A stretch of 64,000 nucleotides of DNA from Amphritea atlantica (GCF_018860855.1 NZ_JAHKQE010000013.1:135039-199038), one strand, 5' to 3'; positions 1 to 9,649 are shown, counted from the stretch's first letter. Notes: generated by a model from the sequence alone, not told the origin. Numbers and translations are program-made.

Positions 1-80
1 AGCGGCACCCAAGGTGATGTGTCGGTAACATGTGTGGATTTATGAAACCTGCGACTTCTGATACAGATTTCGAGCGCGAC

Positions 81-109
81 TTTATACCATAAATTACTTT
101 TTTTTTGAA
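81..109 (-). promoter_or_regulatory. Candidate promoter reading off the left edge
   Basis: On the minus strand TTCAAA (104-109) is followed after exactly 17 bases by TATAAA (81-86), with TGG just before it as a partial extended -10. In many gammaproteobacteria rpsB lies divergent from map, so this may drive rpsB, but no part of that gene is inside the window. The promoter match is read directly; the target gene is inference. Confidence 0.4.
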
Positions 110-140
110 GCACAATTTACAATCTATTTATCGCAGCCTT

Positions 141-169
141 TTGTTCTTAGCCGCTAAATTCGCTACAAT
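141..169 (+). promoter_or_regulatory. Candidate map promoter
   Basis: TTGTTC (141-146), a 17-base spacer and TACAAT (164-169) form a plausible sigma-70 promoter about 70 bases upstream of the map start codon. The -10 matches five of six consensus positions. It would give a 5' leader of roughly 60 bases. Confidence 0.5.
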
Positions 170-237
170 TGCGCCACCGTCAACAGTCTCCATCACTATT
201 TCTCACGCCCCAAAGGCTTACATATTTAAGGGTTTAT

Positions 238-1008
238 ATGAGTATCACTATCAAAACGCAGGAAGAGATCGAGAAAATGCGTGTCGCAGGCCGTCTGGCT
301 GCAGAAGTTCTGGAAATGATCGAACCTTTCATTAAACCAGGCGTCACCACCGATGAGATCAATACGATTTGTCACGATTATATGGTCAATGAGCAGGACG
401 TTATTCCCGCACCGCTTAACTACCATGGCTTTCCTAAATCAATCTGCACTTCGGTTAACTACGTTGTGTGTCACGGAATTCCTAACAATAAACCGTTGAA
501 AAATGGCGATATTGTCAATCTCGATATCACCGTTATCAAAGACGGCTATCATGGCGATACCAGCAAAATGTTTTATGTTGGCAACGTAGCCCCGCACGCT
601 CAACGACTGTGCGAAGTGACCCTTGAATGTCTTTACAAAGGTATGGCACTCGTCAAACCCGGCGCTCGTCTAGGCGATATCGGTCATGTTATCCAAAAAC
701 ATGCCGAAGCCAATCATTACTCTGTGGTACGTGAATACTGCGGCCACGGCATCGGCATCGGCTTTCATGAAGACCCTCAGGTGGTTCACTACGGCACTCC
801 CGGAACCGGCGTTGAACTACAGGAAGGTATGTGTTTTACCATTGAACCGATGATCAATGCGGGCAAACGCCACGTTAAAACATTGAAACGCGATGGCTGG
901 ACAGTCGAAACTCTCGACAAACGCCTTTCCGCTCAATGGGAACATACATTACTGGTAACCGCCGACGGCTTTGAAGCGCTAACCAAACGTAAAGACGAAA
1001 CATTCTAA
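238..1008 (+). CDS. map: Methionine aminopeptidase type I
   Basis: Cytosolic metalloprotease that removes the initiator methionine from new proteins. The 256-residue product is close to the usual length of about 264. The five metal ligands of the family are visible: Asp96 (VNLDI), Asp107 (YHGD), His170 (GHGIGIGFHEDP region), Glu203 (FTIEP) and Glu235 (QWEHT). The ATG at 238 is chosen over an in-frame upstream start at 169 because the family begins with this SITIKTQEEIEKMR-like stretch and the upstream extension overlaps the likely promoter. glnD follows 23 bases later on the same strand, the usual neighbour in this class, so the two are probably co-transcribed. Nothing unusual is seen. Confidence 0.97.
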   Translation: MSITIKTQEEIEKMRVAGRLAAEVLEMIEPFIKPGVTTDEINTICHDYMVNEQDVIPAPLNYHGFPKSICTSVNYVVCHGIPNNKPLKNGDIVNLDITVIKDGYHGDTSKMFYVGNVAPHAQRLCEVTLECLYKGMALVKPGARLGDIGHVIQKHAEANHYSVVREYCGHGIGIGFHEDPQVVHYGTPGTGVELQEGMCFTIEPMINAGKRHVKTLKRDGWTVETLDKRLSAQWEHTLLVTADGFEALTKRKDETF

Positions 1009-1031
1009 ACTCATCGCTGACGGGGATATCC

Positions 1032-3713
1032 ATGTCGCACACCGCTTTTGCCGCTGATGAAACACTCTTTTCAGCCAGTGACTTTTCAGCCGCTTTGGCG
1101 GAGTCAAACTCACCTATACCGGTTTTTAAAAACACCTTAAAAGCCGCACAAGAAACCATGGATACCCGTTTTCGGGCGGGTGAAGATATCCGTAAACTGA
1201 TCTATGGTCGAGCCTGGCTCGTGGATCAACTGCTACTGCAAGCTTGGCAATTGTTTGACTGGCCTGAGCAGAAAAACTACTGCCTAATGGCCGTTGGCGG
1301 CTATGGTCGAGGCGAGCTTCACCCTAAGTCAGACGTTGATATTTTGATACTACTAGACGACATCACCGATGCCGAAGTACAGGACAGCATCAGTGGATTC
1401 CTCACCCTGCTTTGGGATATCAACCTTGATGTCGGTTCGAGTGTGCGCACCCTTGACGAATGCTACGATGAAGCGCAAAACGATATCACTATTGCCACTA
1501 ATTTGATCGAATCCCGCCCCCTCGTGGGCAATGCCGATCTACACGTCCAGATGTATCTACGCGTAACATCCGAGGGCGCTTGGACCGATAAAGAGTTTTT
1601 CTTGGCGAAGGTGAACGAGCAAAACAGCCGGCACGACAAAACCAATGACACCGAATATAACCTAGAGCCCAATCTGAAAAACTCTCCCGGAGGGTTACGG
1701 GATATGCAGACCATTGGCTGGGTTGCAAAACGTCACTTTGGTGCCACCTATATTCGTGATTTAGTGGATCACGGATTTTTGACTGAACTCGAACTAGATA
1801 CACTCAACAAGGGCGAACTCTACCTTTGGACGGTGCGCTATGCGCTGCATATGCTCTGTCATCGCCGAGAAGACCGCTTACTGTTTGACCACCAGCGCAG
1901 TCTGGCTGAACTGTTTGGCTACACCGATCAAAACGGTGCTTTAGCCGTTGAACAGTTCATGAATAAGTATTATTTGGTCGCCAAAGCAATGTCTGAATTC
2001 AACGGCATGTTGCTGCAGTATTTTGATGAAGTCATTCTGCGGCACGAAGAAGAACAGGTGATCGAACCACTCAACAACCGCTTTAACCTACACAACGGTT
2101 TTATCCGCGTTGCTTATGAAAGCGTCTTTGAGCATCACCCCTTTGCGATGTTAGAGATGTTTGTCCTGCTAGCCCAAAACCCCGAGATTAAAGGCGTTCG
2201 CGCCTCGACCATTCGGTTAATCAGAAACAATCGTCACCGAATTGATGACGAGTTCCGTAACGACATTCGCAATACATCGTTATTTATGGAACTGCTGAGA
2301 CAAGATAAAGGCGTTTCTACCGAACTAAAACGCATGAATCGCTTTGGTATCCTCGGTCTCTATCTGCCGGAGTTTGGCAAAATTATTGGCCAGATGCAGC
2401 ACGATCTATTCCACATCTACACCGTTGATGCGCACACCCTGAAAGTCATCCAGAAGATTCGTAAATTTCGCCATCAGGATCAGCGCGAGAAATTCCCCAT
2501 CGCCTATCGAATTATCAATCAGCTGCCCAAGCTAGAACTGATCTATATCGCTGGCCTCTATCACGATATTGCCAAAGGGCGTGGCGGCGACCATTCCGAG
2601 TTAGGCGCTGAAGATGCTATCGCTTTTTGTCTGCGTCATCACTTAGGCAAATGGGACACACACCTAGTGCAATGGCTGGTACGCAACCACCTGTTGATGT
2701 CCATGACGGCTCAACGTAAAGATATATCGGACCCCGATGTTATTCTCCACTTCGCTAAGCAAGTTAGGGATATTGTCCATCTAGATTATCTTTACATTCT
2801 CACCGTCGCCGATATAAACGCCACCAACCATAGCCTCTGGAATAGCTGGCGAGCCACATTAATGCGCCAACTTTACACCGAGACCAAACGCGCCCTGCGG
2901 CGCGGTTTAGAAAATCCGGTGAACAAAGACGACCGTGTCGAACAGATTCAAAATGAATCACTGGCCATTTTGCAGCGCAAGGGTTACGAAGAAGATGACG
3001 TGCTGGAATTCTGGAAATTACTGGGGGATGACTACTTCCTACGGGAACAACCCCAACATATCGCTTGGCAAACTCAAGGGGTGCTCGAACACGGCGATTC
3101 TGACCAACCGCTGGTGATGATCCGTAAAACCTCCTATCGAGCATTCGAAGGGGCTACCGAGATCTTTATCTACATGCCGGATCTACCTAGTCTATTTGCG
3201 GCCGCAGCATCCGCGCTTGATCAACTCAAGCTAAACATCCAAGATGCGCGCATCATGGTGGCGGATAACAATCAGGCACTGAACACCTACACCGTGCTGA
3301 CAGAAGACAATGAACCGCTGCCTGATGACGATGCCTTCTTAGAGCAGATTCGCCATCATCTCGTGGAAGAGCTCGATGACCCCGATGATTATCCAGATAT
3401 CATTCAACGTCGTATTCCGCGTCAGATGAAGCTGTTCGCCTACCCAACACAGGTCAACATGAGCACCGACCCTGCCACGCAACTGACGACGCTAGAGATC
3501 ATTTCACCCGACCGCCCGGGCCTACTGGCACGTTTAGGGGGGATTTTTGTTGATTTTGATATTTCAGTCCGTAAAGCAAAGATTGCCAGCATTGGCGAGC
3601 GGGTAGAGGATTTCTTCTTTATCTCCGACAATCATGGCCACCCTATCAGTGATCCGGATATCTGCATCAAACTGCAGCAAGCGATCTGCCAACAACTCGA
3701 CGAATACAGCTAG
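1032..3713 (+). CDS. glnD: Bifunctional uridylyltransferase/uridylyl-removing enzyme GlnD
   Basis: Nitrogen sensor that uridylylates PII protein when glutamine is low and removes UMP when it is high. The 893 residues match the family length of about 890. Domain order is as expected: an N-terminal nucleotidyltransferase with GGYGRGELHPKSDVD at about residues 88-103, a central HD phosphohydrolase domain with HDIAKGRGGDHS beginning at about His511, and two C-terminal ACT domains (about 705-790 and 818-893; the second contains SPDRPGLLARLG), which bind glutamine. The ATG at 1032 has GGGG a few bases upstream. It lies directly after map and before a DUF1244 gene. No missing key residue is apparent. 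Confidence 0.97.
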   Translation: MSHTAFAADETLFSASDFSAALAESNSPIPVFKNTLKAAQETMDTRFRAGEDIRKLIYGRAWLVDQLLLQAWQLFDWPEQKNYCLMAVGGYGRGELHPKSDVDILILLDDITDAEVQDSISGFLTLLWDINLDVGSSVRTLDECYDEAQNDITIATNLIESRPLVGNADLHVQMYLRVTSEGAWTDKEFFLAKVNEQNSRHDKTNDTEYNLEPNLKNSPGGLRDMQTIGWVAKRHFGATYIRDLVDHGFLTELELDTLNKGELYLWTVRYALHMLCHRREDRLLFDHQRSLAELFGYTDQNGALAVEQFMNKYYLVAKAMSEFNGMLLQYFDEVILRHEEEQVIEPLNNRFNLHNGFIRVAYESVFEHHPFAMLEMFVLLAQNPEIKGVRASTIRLIRNNRHRIDDEFRNDIRNTSLFMELLRQDKGVSTELKRMNRFGILGLYLPEFGKIIGQMQHDLFHIYTVDAHTLKVIQKIRKFRHQDQREKFPIAYRIINQLPKLELIYIAGLYHDIAKGRGGDHSELGAEDAIAFCLRHHLGKWDTHLVQWLVRNHLLMSMTAQRKDISDPDVILHFAKQVRDIVHLDYLYILTVADINATNHSLWNSWRATLMRQLYTETKRALRRGLENPVNKDDRVEQIQNESLAILQRKGYEEDDVLEFWKLLGDDYFLREQPQHIAWQTQGVLEHGDSDQPLVMIRKTSYRAFEGATEIFIYMPDLPSLFAAAASALDQLKLNIQDARIMVADNNQALNTYTVLTEDNEPLPDDDAFLEQIRHHLVEELDDPDDYPDIIQRRIPRQMKLFAYPTQVNMSTDPATQLTTLEIISPDRPGLLARLGGIFVDFDISVRKAKIASIGERVEDFFFISDNHGHPISDPDICIKLQQAICQQLDEYS

Positions 3714-3763
3714 CCTAACCAGCCATTCCAAACCCACTAGCGAATAGATAATAGGGAACACCC

Positions 3764-4060
3764 ATGGATAAACAAACTCAGACTGAACTTGAAGCTGCCG
3801 CCTTCCGCCGCTTGGTTCAACATCTTGATGAACGTAAAGACGTGCAAAATATCGACCTCATGATCTTGGCCGGATTTTGCCGTAACTGTTTATCAAAGTG
3901 GTACAAAGCCGCTGCAGATGAGCAAGGTGTAGAGCTTAGCTACGAAGCCGCCTGTGAACAGGTCTACGGCATGCCTTATAGCGAGTGGAAAACTAACTAC
4001 CAACAAAATGCCACCCCAGAGCAACTAGCAGCGTACCAAGCGACTCAGAAGCCCGCATAA
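3764..4060 (+). CDS. DUF1244 family small protein
   Basis: A 98-residue soluble protein with the family signature FCRNCLSKWY around residues 47-56, followed by YGMPYSEWK. This matches the DUF1244 family, whose function I do not know. The paired cysteines in FCRNC could bind metal or be redox active, but that is inference. It starts 50 bases after glnD with GGGAA upstream of the ATG, and a strong hairpin follows its stop codon, so it is probably the last gene of the map-glnD transcript. Confidence 0.85.
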   Translation: MDKQTQTELEAAAFRRLVQHLDERKDVQNIDLMILAGFCRNCLSKWYKAAADEQGVELSYEAACEQVYGMPYSEWKTNYQQNATPEQLAAYQATQKPA

Positions 4061-4115
4061 AGGGTTTTACTGCCAACACCTACTTACCCATCCAAGCTTA
4101 AAATAGCCATAAAAA

Positions 4116-4142
4116 AACGCAGGCGTTTCATCCGCCTGCGTT
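4116..4142 (-). terminator. Intrinsic terminator between DUF1244 gene and flgP
   Basis: A perfect 10-base inverted repeat, AACGCAGGCG (4116-4125) and CGCCTGCGTT (4133-4142), with a 7-base loop. Read on the minus strand it runs into seven T residues, an ideal terminator for flgO-flgP. On the plus strand it may also stop the map-glnD transcript, less strongly. Confidence 0.85.
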
Positions 4143-4171
4143 ACTGATAAAACACCATCATCGCTGTCGCG

Positions 4172-4654
4172 TTAATTACTGGCATCCCAGGCCTGCTGTA
4201 ACTGATTCAGGTCAACCTCAAGAATCGTGGCATAAACATCGGCCTGTACCGGATAGCTTTTCACCACCCGTGCCCCACGAATAATGCCAGCGACCGCCCC
4301 CTGAAATGAATTATCCTGCAGTATCAAATCTCTTACCGACGTAGTACCCGCTATATATTGCCCATGCACCAATGCAGTCAACTCTCGATAGGCATCCAGC
4401 TTAGATGCTTTCATCGCCTGCAACACTTTATGCTGCTGACTCTGGCCCGACTGCAAACTAATGGGAGCGTACCCAGTCACCTGAACCCAATTAGGCTCGA
4501 CCGCCGAGTCATCCACCCGAGGTGGTAGGTCAGGTAGCGCTGAAACAATATCTTTCGTTGATTCAACAAAGGTTTCGCAACCACTTAGCGAGACTGCCAA
4601 CACCAACGCAAAACAGATCTGCGATAATCGCTTAATATAGCCAGTCAATATCAT
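4172..4654 (-). CDS. flgP: Flagellar outer-membrane lipoprotein FlgP (LPP20 family)
   Basis: A 160-residue lipoprotein with a hydrophobic N-terminus and lipobox LSGC at about residues 23-26, followed by an LPP20-type domain (KASKLDAYRELTALVHGQYI). In Vibrio and relatives FlgP works with FlgO and FlgT at the base of the flagellum, near the H-ring. It overlaps the end of flgO by 4 bases (ATGA), so translation is probably coupled, and it lies divergent from flgT. The domain assignment is by recognition of the family pattern and by context. A strong terminator follows. Confidence 0.85.
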   Translation of the reverse strand: MILTGYIKRLSQICFALVLAVSLSGCETFVESTKDIVSALPDLPPRVDDSAVEPNWVQVTGYAPISLQSGQSQQHKVLQAMKASKLDAYRELTALVHGQYIAGTTSVRDLILQDNSFQGAVAGIIRGARVVKSYPVQADVYATILEVDLNQLQQAWDASN

Positions 4655-5358
4655 TGATCACTCTCCGAGATGCGCCGCCGAGTACCGTTCTCAATAATCA
4701 TCCCTTCATCCATCGCTTTAATCGGGTTATATCCAGGCAGTGCACCTTCCAGTCTCGCGGTGGGGATATTCGTTTGCGAGGAGGCTAAAATCTGTCGCGT
4801 CGTGCTATCCAAGACTCGGGCATTAATAATAATGCCGTCCTGATGCTGGCTGTAGGTGCCGGTGAGCACAAAGTGGATGCGGAAACGGTTACGAATGCTC
4901 GACAAATTAGCCGTCGATAACGGATCTTTTACGGTAGTATTCAGGCTCACGGCACGAAAATCGACCAAATTATAACCATGCTGCTGCAGCTGAAAGATGA
5001 AGTTTTCACTAAGCCGCTCACCCGTAGGCGTACCCGAGGCTTTACTACCGAGCTCAACAAACGGCAAAATAGCGATCGGCAACCGTTTAACCCGGCTCTC
5101 CTGCAAGCCCACGTCCAACTGAACGGCCATTTTCGCAACCGCCTCACTTAACGGGTCGACGCCTGAAGGCTGATCATCGATCACGCTAACCTCATATTGA
5201 ATCAACGCCTGCTGCGCCTCAAGATTTGCCGCATCTGCTTCACGCATCTGCACCAACGCTTCAGGGTCAACATGCTGTACAGTCACAGGAATCGGTTGAT
5301 TCAGCGCACAGCCTGCCAACAGGATAGGACAAAGCAGTAAAGAATATCTCATCAACAC
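4651..5358 (-). CDS. flgO: Flagellar outer-membrane lipoprotein FlgO
   Basis: A 235-residue lipoprotein with lipobox LAGC at residues 13-16, then a FlgO-like domain (PIAILPFVELGSKASGTPTGERLSENF, a 'functional multimerisation' style motif of the FlgO family). It is thought to act in the outer membrane at the flagellar base with FlgP. It is first in a two-gene minus-strand operon with flgP and divergent from flgT across about 120 bases. Other core flagellar genes are not in the window, so this is a detached flgOPT locus, as seen in several marine gammaproteobacteria. Confidence 0.85.
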   Translation of the reverse strand: MLMRYSLLLCPILLAGCALNQPIPVTVQHVDPEALVQMREADAANLEAQQALIQYEVSVIDDQPSGVDPLSEAVAKMAVQLDVGLQESRVKRLPIAILPFVELGSKASGTPTGERLSENFIFQLQQHGYNLVDFRAVSLNTTVKDPLSTANLSSIRNRFRIHFVLTGTYSQHQDGIIINARVLDSTTRQILASSQTNIPTARLEGALPGYNPIKAMDEGMIIENGTRRRISESDQ

Positions 5359-5480
5359 CCGACACTCAGAATTAAATAGGATTTTAAACTAACATAAATC
5401 AGGCACTTAAACAGTCCCCGCTGTATTGCAACGGACCAATAATTTGCATACCTTAGTGTATTATCGGTCAGCCACAAAGT

Positions 5481-6701
5481 ATGTTTAATCCTATGATACG
5501 TATCGCCGCCGTTTTATTGCTTAGCCTTCTTAGCCTATCCCTTCATGCTGTCACCATGGAAGCCGAAGGTAGCGCCCTAATATTCAATCAGGATATTGAT
5601 TCAGCCCGCCAAACCGCCATCAAAAATGCCACCCAGCAAGCCTCGTTGCAGGCCAGCGCAATTGTCAGTAGCACTCAACGTATGAATCAAGGCGTACTGA
5701 GTATCGATAATATGCAGGTCAGCACCCTTGGCATGCTCAGTAATATCGAAGTACTGGACGAAAAAATACAGGGGCGGATGCTTTGGGTTAAAGTCCGCGC
5801 CGATGTCGATTTTGAAAAAGGCTGCCCTGCTGGGATTTCCGGACACGGCTATCAAAAATCGGTTGCGGTAACCGCTTTCCCCCTACTTTATCCACAGCAA
5901 GCGAACCTCGGTGATCTCAGCAATATTCAAACAGAGTTGAGTCACATTCTCAGCAATCAGATCAATCAAACCAGTAATCTCAAAGCGCTCAACGCTGGCA
6001 TGCTCAATGTTCAAGAAAGCGCCGCAACGGCCCCGACTCGTCAACTTAGTGCCGGCGCATTAACCACCGTATTGGGCTACACACGGCAATTGGATGTGCA
6101 ATATATCGTCTCCGGTGTTATCCGAGATATGACCATGTATGACTTATCCGTCACCGATCCAAAACGTAATTTCCTAGTAGACCTGTACAACAAAATGGAT
6201 TATCGCAGCAAACGTCACCTGCGCAGCTTAGCCTTAGATCTGTATATTCATGACGGTTTTTCTGGGGCACTCCTCTTTAGTAAACAATACGCTATTGCCG
6301 GACGCTGGAACCTTGAACCCGAAGCCCGACCTCGGTTTGCCAGCGCTGAATTCTGGCAGCAGGACTACGGCCAGCAAACTCGAACCCTGATCAACCAGAT
6401 AGCTAGTGACCTGAATGACGAACTACGCTGCATGCCTTTCTCTGCCCGTATCACTAAAAGCGAAGACAACTTACTCTGGTTTAATGCCGGCGCGCTAGCG
6501 GGTATAAAAGTGGGCGATAAACTCACGGTGTATCGCAAATCAAACTTTTTCACCGATAATATGCGCAGCCATGTACAGCTAACCAATACCCGAAAGACCA
6601 TGACCGTCACTGAAGTACAGCCCATGTTTGCCATCGGCCGACTAGCCGAAGACGGTACTATCGACAATATCCAGCCAGACGATGTGGTTATCGCTTGGTA
6701 G
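5481..6701 (+). CDS. flgT: Flagellar assembly protein FlgT
   Basis: A 406-residue periplasmic protein with an N-terminal signal peptide (residues about 1-23, ending LSLHAVT). FlgT forms the H-ring around the flagellar basal body in Vibrio and helps recruit MotX/MotY. The N-terminal domain (GSALIFNQDIDSARQTAIKN) and a C-terminal segment (NAGALAGIKVGDKLTVYR) fit the three-domain FlgT layout. Length is close to the family norm. It is transcribed divergently from flgO-flgP. I could not find a convincing sigma-28 or sigma-54 promoter in the 122-base intergenic region. Confidence 0.88.
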   Translation: MFNPMIRIAAVLLLSLLSLSLHAVTMEAEGSALIFNQDIDSARQTAIKNATQQASLQASAIVSSTQRMNQGVLSIDNMQVSTLGMLSNIEVLDEKIQGRMLWVKVRADVDFEKGCPAGISGHGYQKSVAVTAFPLLYPQQANLGDLSNIQTELSHILSNQINQTSNLKALNAGMLNVQESAATAPTRQLSAGALTTVLGYTRQLDVQYIVSGVIRDMTMYDLSVTDPKRNFLVDLYNKMDYRSKRHLRSLALDLYIHDGFSGALLFSKQYAIAGRWNLEPEARPRFASAEFWQQDYGQQTRTLINQIASDLNDELRCMPFSARITKSEDNLLWFNAGALAGIKVGDKLTVYRKSNFFTDNMRSHVQLTNTRKTMTVTEVQPMFAIGRLAEDGTIDNIQPDDVVIAW

Positions 6702-7002
6702 CGAATAAAACGCCAAGCCGTCTCGCGGCTACTTAGTTACACAAAATGACACCTTTATTTTAAATCAGCCAAACCGGCTGAAAACAACACCGAGATACCG
6801 ATACAAACCGGCTGAGACACTATTTAAACACTACAACGACGGTCATATGTGACTATCCAATCACCAAAAACGTTAGCCTTTTCAGTATGCTATTTTAGGT
6901 TGAGTTGCCCGTCAGACATTAAATTAACGAGCAAACAGATTTTACCCGCTTGTTAACCAACCAATTAAATAGGCATAATCATTTATTTACTGAGAGATCG
7001 TT
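6702..7002. other. Intergenic region with small repeats
   Basis: About 300 bases without a gene. Two short hairpins follow flgT: AGCCG/CGGCT (6716-6730) and CAGCC/GGCTG (6766-6780); either could help terminate flgT transcription, though neither has a good T-run. The 11-mer AAACCGGCTGA occurs twice (6771-6781 and 6805-6815), the second copy lacking a hairpin partner. The promoter of the downstream GGDEF gene should lie here, but none is clear. Confidence 0.4.
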
Positions 7003-7977
7003 ATGATCAATCAATTACAGGAAAAGTATCAACTGTCGTTATTGTTGCTACTCGCGTCGGTTGCTTCACTGGGAATTTTTCCGTTTGTGGTGATGCGTTA
7101 TCTTGCGGGCAACATCACTGCAGCCATCATGGATATGATGCTGATACTGGGGATCTCTGCGTTAGTCGTTCATGCGTACTACTTCAAAAAGATCCGCATT
7201 GTCAGTGCGATAATAGCCTTCTTTATTAATGCAGGCCTTCTAATTGTCGTTATCGCCAATGGCTTAGATAGTTTTTTGTGGGTTTACCCCGTTTTTGCAA
7301 GTACCTTTATTCTTGTGAAGCCCATCGAAGCCCTTGCCATCAACATTGTTGCCAGTATTCTTTTAATCGCCCTGTCTGATATTTTTAACTCCGTTTCTCT
7401 GACCTCCTACGTTGTCACAATCACTATGCTATCAATGAGCACCTTTGTTTATGCTAGCCACAGCGCTAAACAGTTTCACTTACTGGAAGCACTTAATACT
7501 ATCGATCCACTCACTGGTGCACTGAACCGACGAGCGATGAGTTTAGACATAAAAGCGGCCTTAGCTAGTTCAGAGCGTAACGGTATAGAACAATTATTAG
7601 CCATCCTCGACTTGGATTATTTCAAAGCCGTCAATGATAAGTATGGTCATGCTGCTGGAGACCAGGTACTAAAAGATTTTGTTACCATTACCACTGCCCA
7701 TATTCGAAAGTATGATCGTCTTTATCGATTCGGCGGAGAAGAGTTTGTACTCTTAATTCCCGTGACCAAAGAGCAACAACAGCCTTTCATTGCTAATCTT
7801 AGAGCAACGATTAAACAAGAATTAAAAACGCCGGATGGTGAAGAAATAACGGTCTCATTAGGCGTTGCGCCCTGGGTAGCAGGTACAACGGTAGAGACTT
7901 GGCTTCAACGCGCAGATGATGCACTATATCTAGCCAAGTCAAAAGGTCGCGACCGTGCTGTTTTCAATGACGAATAA
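7003..7977 (+). CDS. Membrane-anchored GGDEF diguanylate cyclase
   Basis: Predicted to make cyclic di-GMP. The first 150 residues or so are hydrophobic, with about five to six membrane segments. A GGDEF domain follows: DPLTGALNRRA at 168-178, LDLDYFKAVND at 202-212, and active site GGEEF at 244-248. RKYD at 235-238 is an RxxD inhibitory site at the canonical spacing of five residues before the active site, so product inhibition is expected. GGEEF is a known active variant. No separate sensory domain is seen, so any signal would be sensed in the membrane part. It stands alone on the plus strand. Confidence 0.92.
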   Translation: MINQLQEKYQLSLLLLLASVASLGIFPFVVMRYLAGNITAAIMDMMLILGISALVVHAYYFKKIRIVSAIIAFFINAGLLIVVIANGLDSFLWVYPVFASTFILVKPIEALAINIVASILLIALSDIFNSVSLTSYVVTITMLSMSTFVYASHSAKQFHLLEALNTIDPLTGALNRRAMSLDIKAALASSERNGIEQLLAILDLDYFKAVNDKYGHAAGDQVLKDFVTITTAHIRKYDRLYRFGGEEFVLLIPVTKEQQQPFIANLRATIKQELKTPDGEEITVSLGVAPWVAGTTVETWLQRADDALYLAKSKGRDRAVFNDE

Positions 7978-8100
7978 TGAATATTCATACCAAGCTATCG
8001 ATACAATCACTTCTGCCCTATTCGATTAGTCACAAGTACGGGCCAATTCGCAAGTGATGCCGAGAACCTTCTCGACATGAGTATCTGATACTGATATTTC

Positions 8101-8514
8101 CTATCGATGAAGTTCTCCAGCCCTCTCAGGCTGATAAGTGATCTCTCTTATTTTGACTTTCAAAGAGCCACCACCGGGTTTTGGCCATTCAATTTCATCA
8201 CCCTGAGACAAGCCTAACAAAGCACTACCCACTGGCGCTAAAATAGATATCGTTGTACCACTTGAGTCGACACTTTTGGGGTAAACCAGTGTGAGTTCAA
8301 ACTCTTCTTGAGTCGACTCTATAATGAATTTCACCGTGGAATTCATCGTCACAATGGTCGGAGGCATTGATTCCGGCTCTACCACATTCGCTCGCGCCAG
8401 TTCTGCTTCCAACTCAGCAGCCCCGGCAAAACTACCTTTAGGCAAAGATTCAATGAGGTCATATAATCTATCTGCATCTAGTGACGAGATAGTAATTTCC
8501 GGTCTTGTATTCAT
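8101..8514 (-). CDS. rnk: Nucleoside diphosphate kinase regulator Rnk (GreA/GreB C-terminal domain)
   Basis: A 137-residue protein with the GreA/GreB-like C-terminal domain (APVGSALLGLSQGDEIEWP, residues about 98-116) and a short N-terminal helix, the layout and length of Rnk. Rnk binds RNA polymerase at the secondary channel and influences nucleotide pools. The ATG at 8514 is preferred over one at 8526 because it has an AGAAAAGA ribosome site and gives the family N-terminus. It stands between a GGDEF gene and an OmpA-like gene, with no operon partner. Confidence 0.85.
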   Translation of the reverse strand: MNTRPEITISSLDADRLYDLIESLPKGSFAGAAELEAELARANVVEPESMPPTIVTMNSTVKFIIESTQEEFELTLVYPKSVDSSGTTISILAPVGSALLGLSQGDEIEWPKPGGGSLKVKIREITYQPERAGELHR

Positions 8515-8871
8515 GTCTTTTCTCAATACATTATCGATAACGTTATATTACAAACAATTAATCTTTCACCTCTCGCTAAACGGAAGTGTGCAAGATCATT
8601 TCAAGGTGAATCAGAATATGAGATTTAAGAAGGTGGCGCCTAAATTCCAGCCGTAACAACGGACTCATCAAGGAGTTGTCTCTTTGATAGATAATTATTA
8701 TTTGAAAACAACCCGATGCTTCTTTTGCTCGAAACGCACGCCAATACTTCGCTTTACAAAAACGACATTAACCTTAAAAGTTAACGCTTTTTTATACTCT
8801 GATATTAGTCTCTTCTAAGCGTTATACAAGCCTCAAAAACCACCGATATAAACAGTTAATGATGAAACATA

Positions 8872-8896
8872 AAAAACCGCCCGAGTGGCGGTTTTT
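8872..8896 (-). terminator. Bidirectional terminator below the OmpA-like gene
   Basis: AAAAACCGCC (8872-8881) and GGCGGTTTTT (8887-8896) form a perfect 10-base inverted repeat with a 5-base loop. It carries a T-run in either direction and would end transcription of the OmpA-like gene. The remaining sequence between rnk (8514) and 8998 shows no gene, only the presumed rnk promoter region. Confidence 0.85.
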
Positions 8897-8998
8897 ATCA
8901 AAATTTTTGACCCAGCTAACGACTCTAATAACTAACGATAGACAAACTTCTCTGTCACGTCTAACAAGCCGCGAATTCAACTCCCAAGTGCCGCTCTC

Positions 8999-9649
8999 TT
9001 ATTGACTACCGCGAATACTCACTTCAACTCGACGGTTCATAGCACGTCCACCAACAGTATCATTGCTAGCGACTGGATAACGTTCACCGTAACCCCGGGA
9101 TTGCAATCGTAACGCAGGCACACCCCCATTCGATAAATACTGAGCGACACTCGCTGCACGCCGTTCCGAGAGCGTCTGGTTAGTTTCAAATGAACCCGTG
9201 CTATCGGTAAAACCATCCACACTGACTACCGTTTTATCAAACTTGAGCAGCACCTTAATAACCGAGTTCAATGTGGGATAGAAGCCCTGATCAATATTGT
9301 AAGCCCCCGTTGGGAAGGTCACGTTACCAGGCATAATCAAACGAATCGAATCGCCTACTCGCTCCACTCGTACGCCGGTGCCTTCTAGTTCCTGACGCAG
9401 CAACATCTCTTGCTGGTCCATGTAGTAGCCAATTCCGCCACCGACAGCACCGCCCAACAAGGCGCCCGCAATGGTGCCCTCAGTCCTTTTGCCATCGCCA
9501 GCCACTGCATTACCCAATACAGCACCAGCAACAGCTCCCAAACCGGCACCCGTGGTGGCATTACTGGTTTTAGATTGCTGAGTGTAGGGATCCAACGTCT
9601 GACATCCCGCGAGTGCCATAACACCCGCTAACATTATAACTTTCTTCAT
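8999..9649 (-). CDS. Glycine-zipper OmpA-like outer-membrane lipoprotein (YiaD type)
   Basis: A 216-residue lipoprotein: lipobox LAGC at residues 13-16, a glycine-zipper stretch from about 31 to 78 (GAGLGAVAGAVLGNAVAG and ALLGGAVGGGIGYY), then an OmpA C-terminal peptidoglycan-binding domain (VDGFTDSTGSFETN, LSERRAASVAQYL, RSRGYGE-like QSRGYGER, NRRVEVSI). It should anchor the outer membrane to the cell wall. It resembles YiaD of E. coli in size and layout. The gene is transcribed alone and followed by a strong terminator. Confidence 0.88.
   Translation of the reverse strand: MKKVIMLAGVMALAGCQTLDPYTQQSKTSNATTGAGLGAVAGAVLGNAVAGDGKRTEGTIAGALLGGAVGGGIGYYMDQQEMLLRQELEGTGVRVERVGDSIRLIMPGNVTFPTGAYNIDQGFYPTLNSVIKVLLKFDKTVVSVDGFTDSTGSFETNQTLSERRAASVAQYLSNGGVPALRLQSRGYGERYPVASNDTVGGRAMNRRVEVSIRGSQ

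Noticed and set aside
1-237. T44-type rpsB leader RNA upstream of map
   Set aside because: Position would fit, but I could not see the structure, and rpsB itself is outside the window.
5359-5480. Sigma-28 or sigma-54 flagellar promoter between flgO and flgT
   Set aside because: Candidates such as CCGATAA on the minus strand lack the matching upstream half at the right distance.
8324-8656. 110-residue plus-strand frame over the rnk 5' part
   Set aside because: It is antisense to a clear Rnk gene, low-complexity in part, and has no family features.
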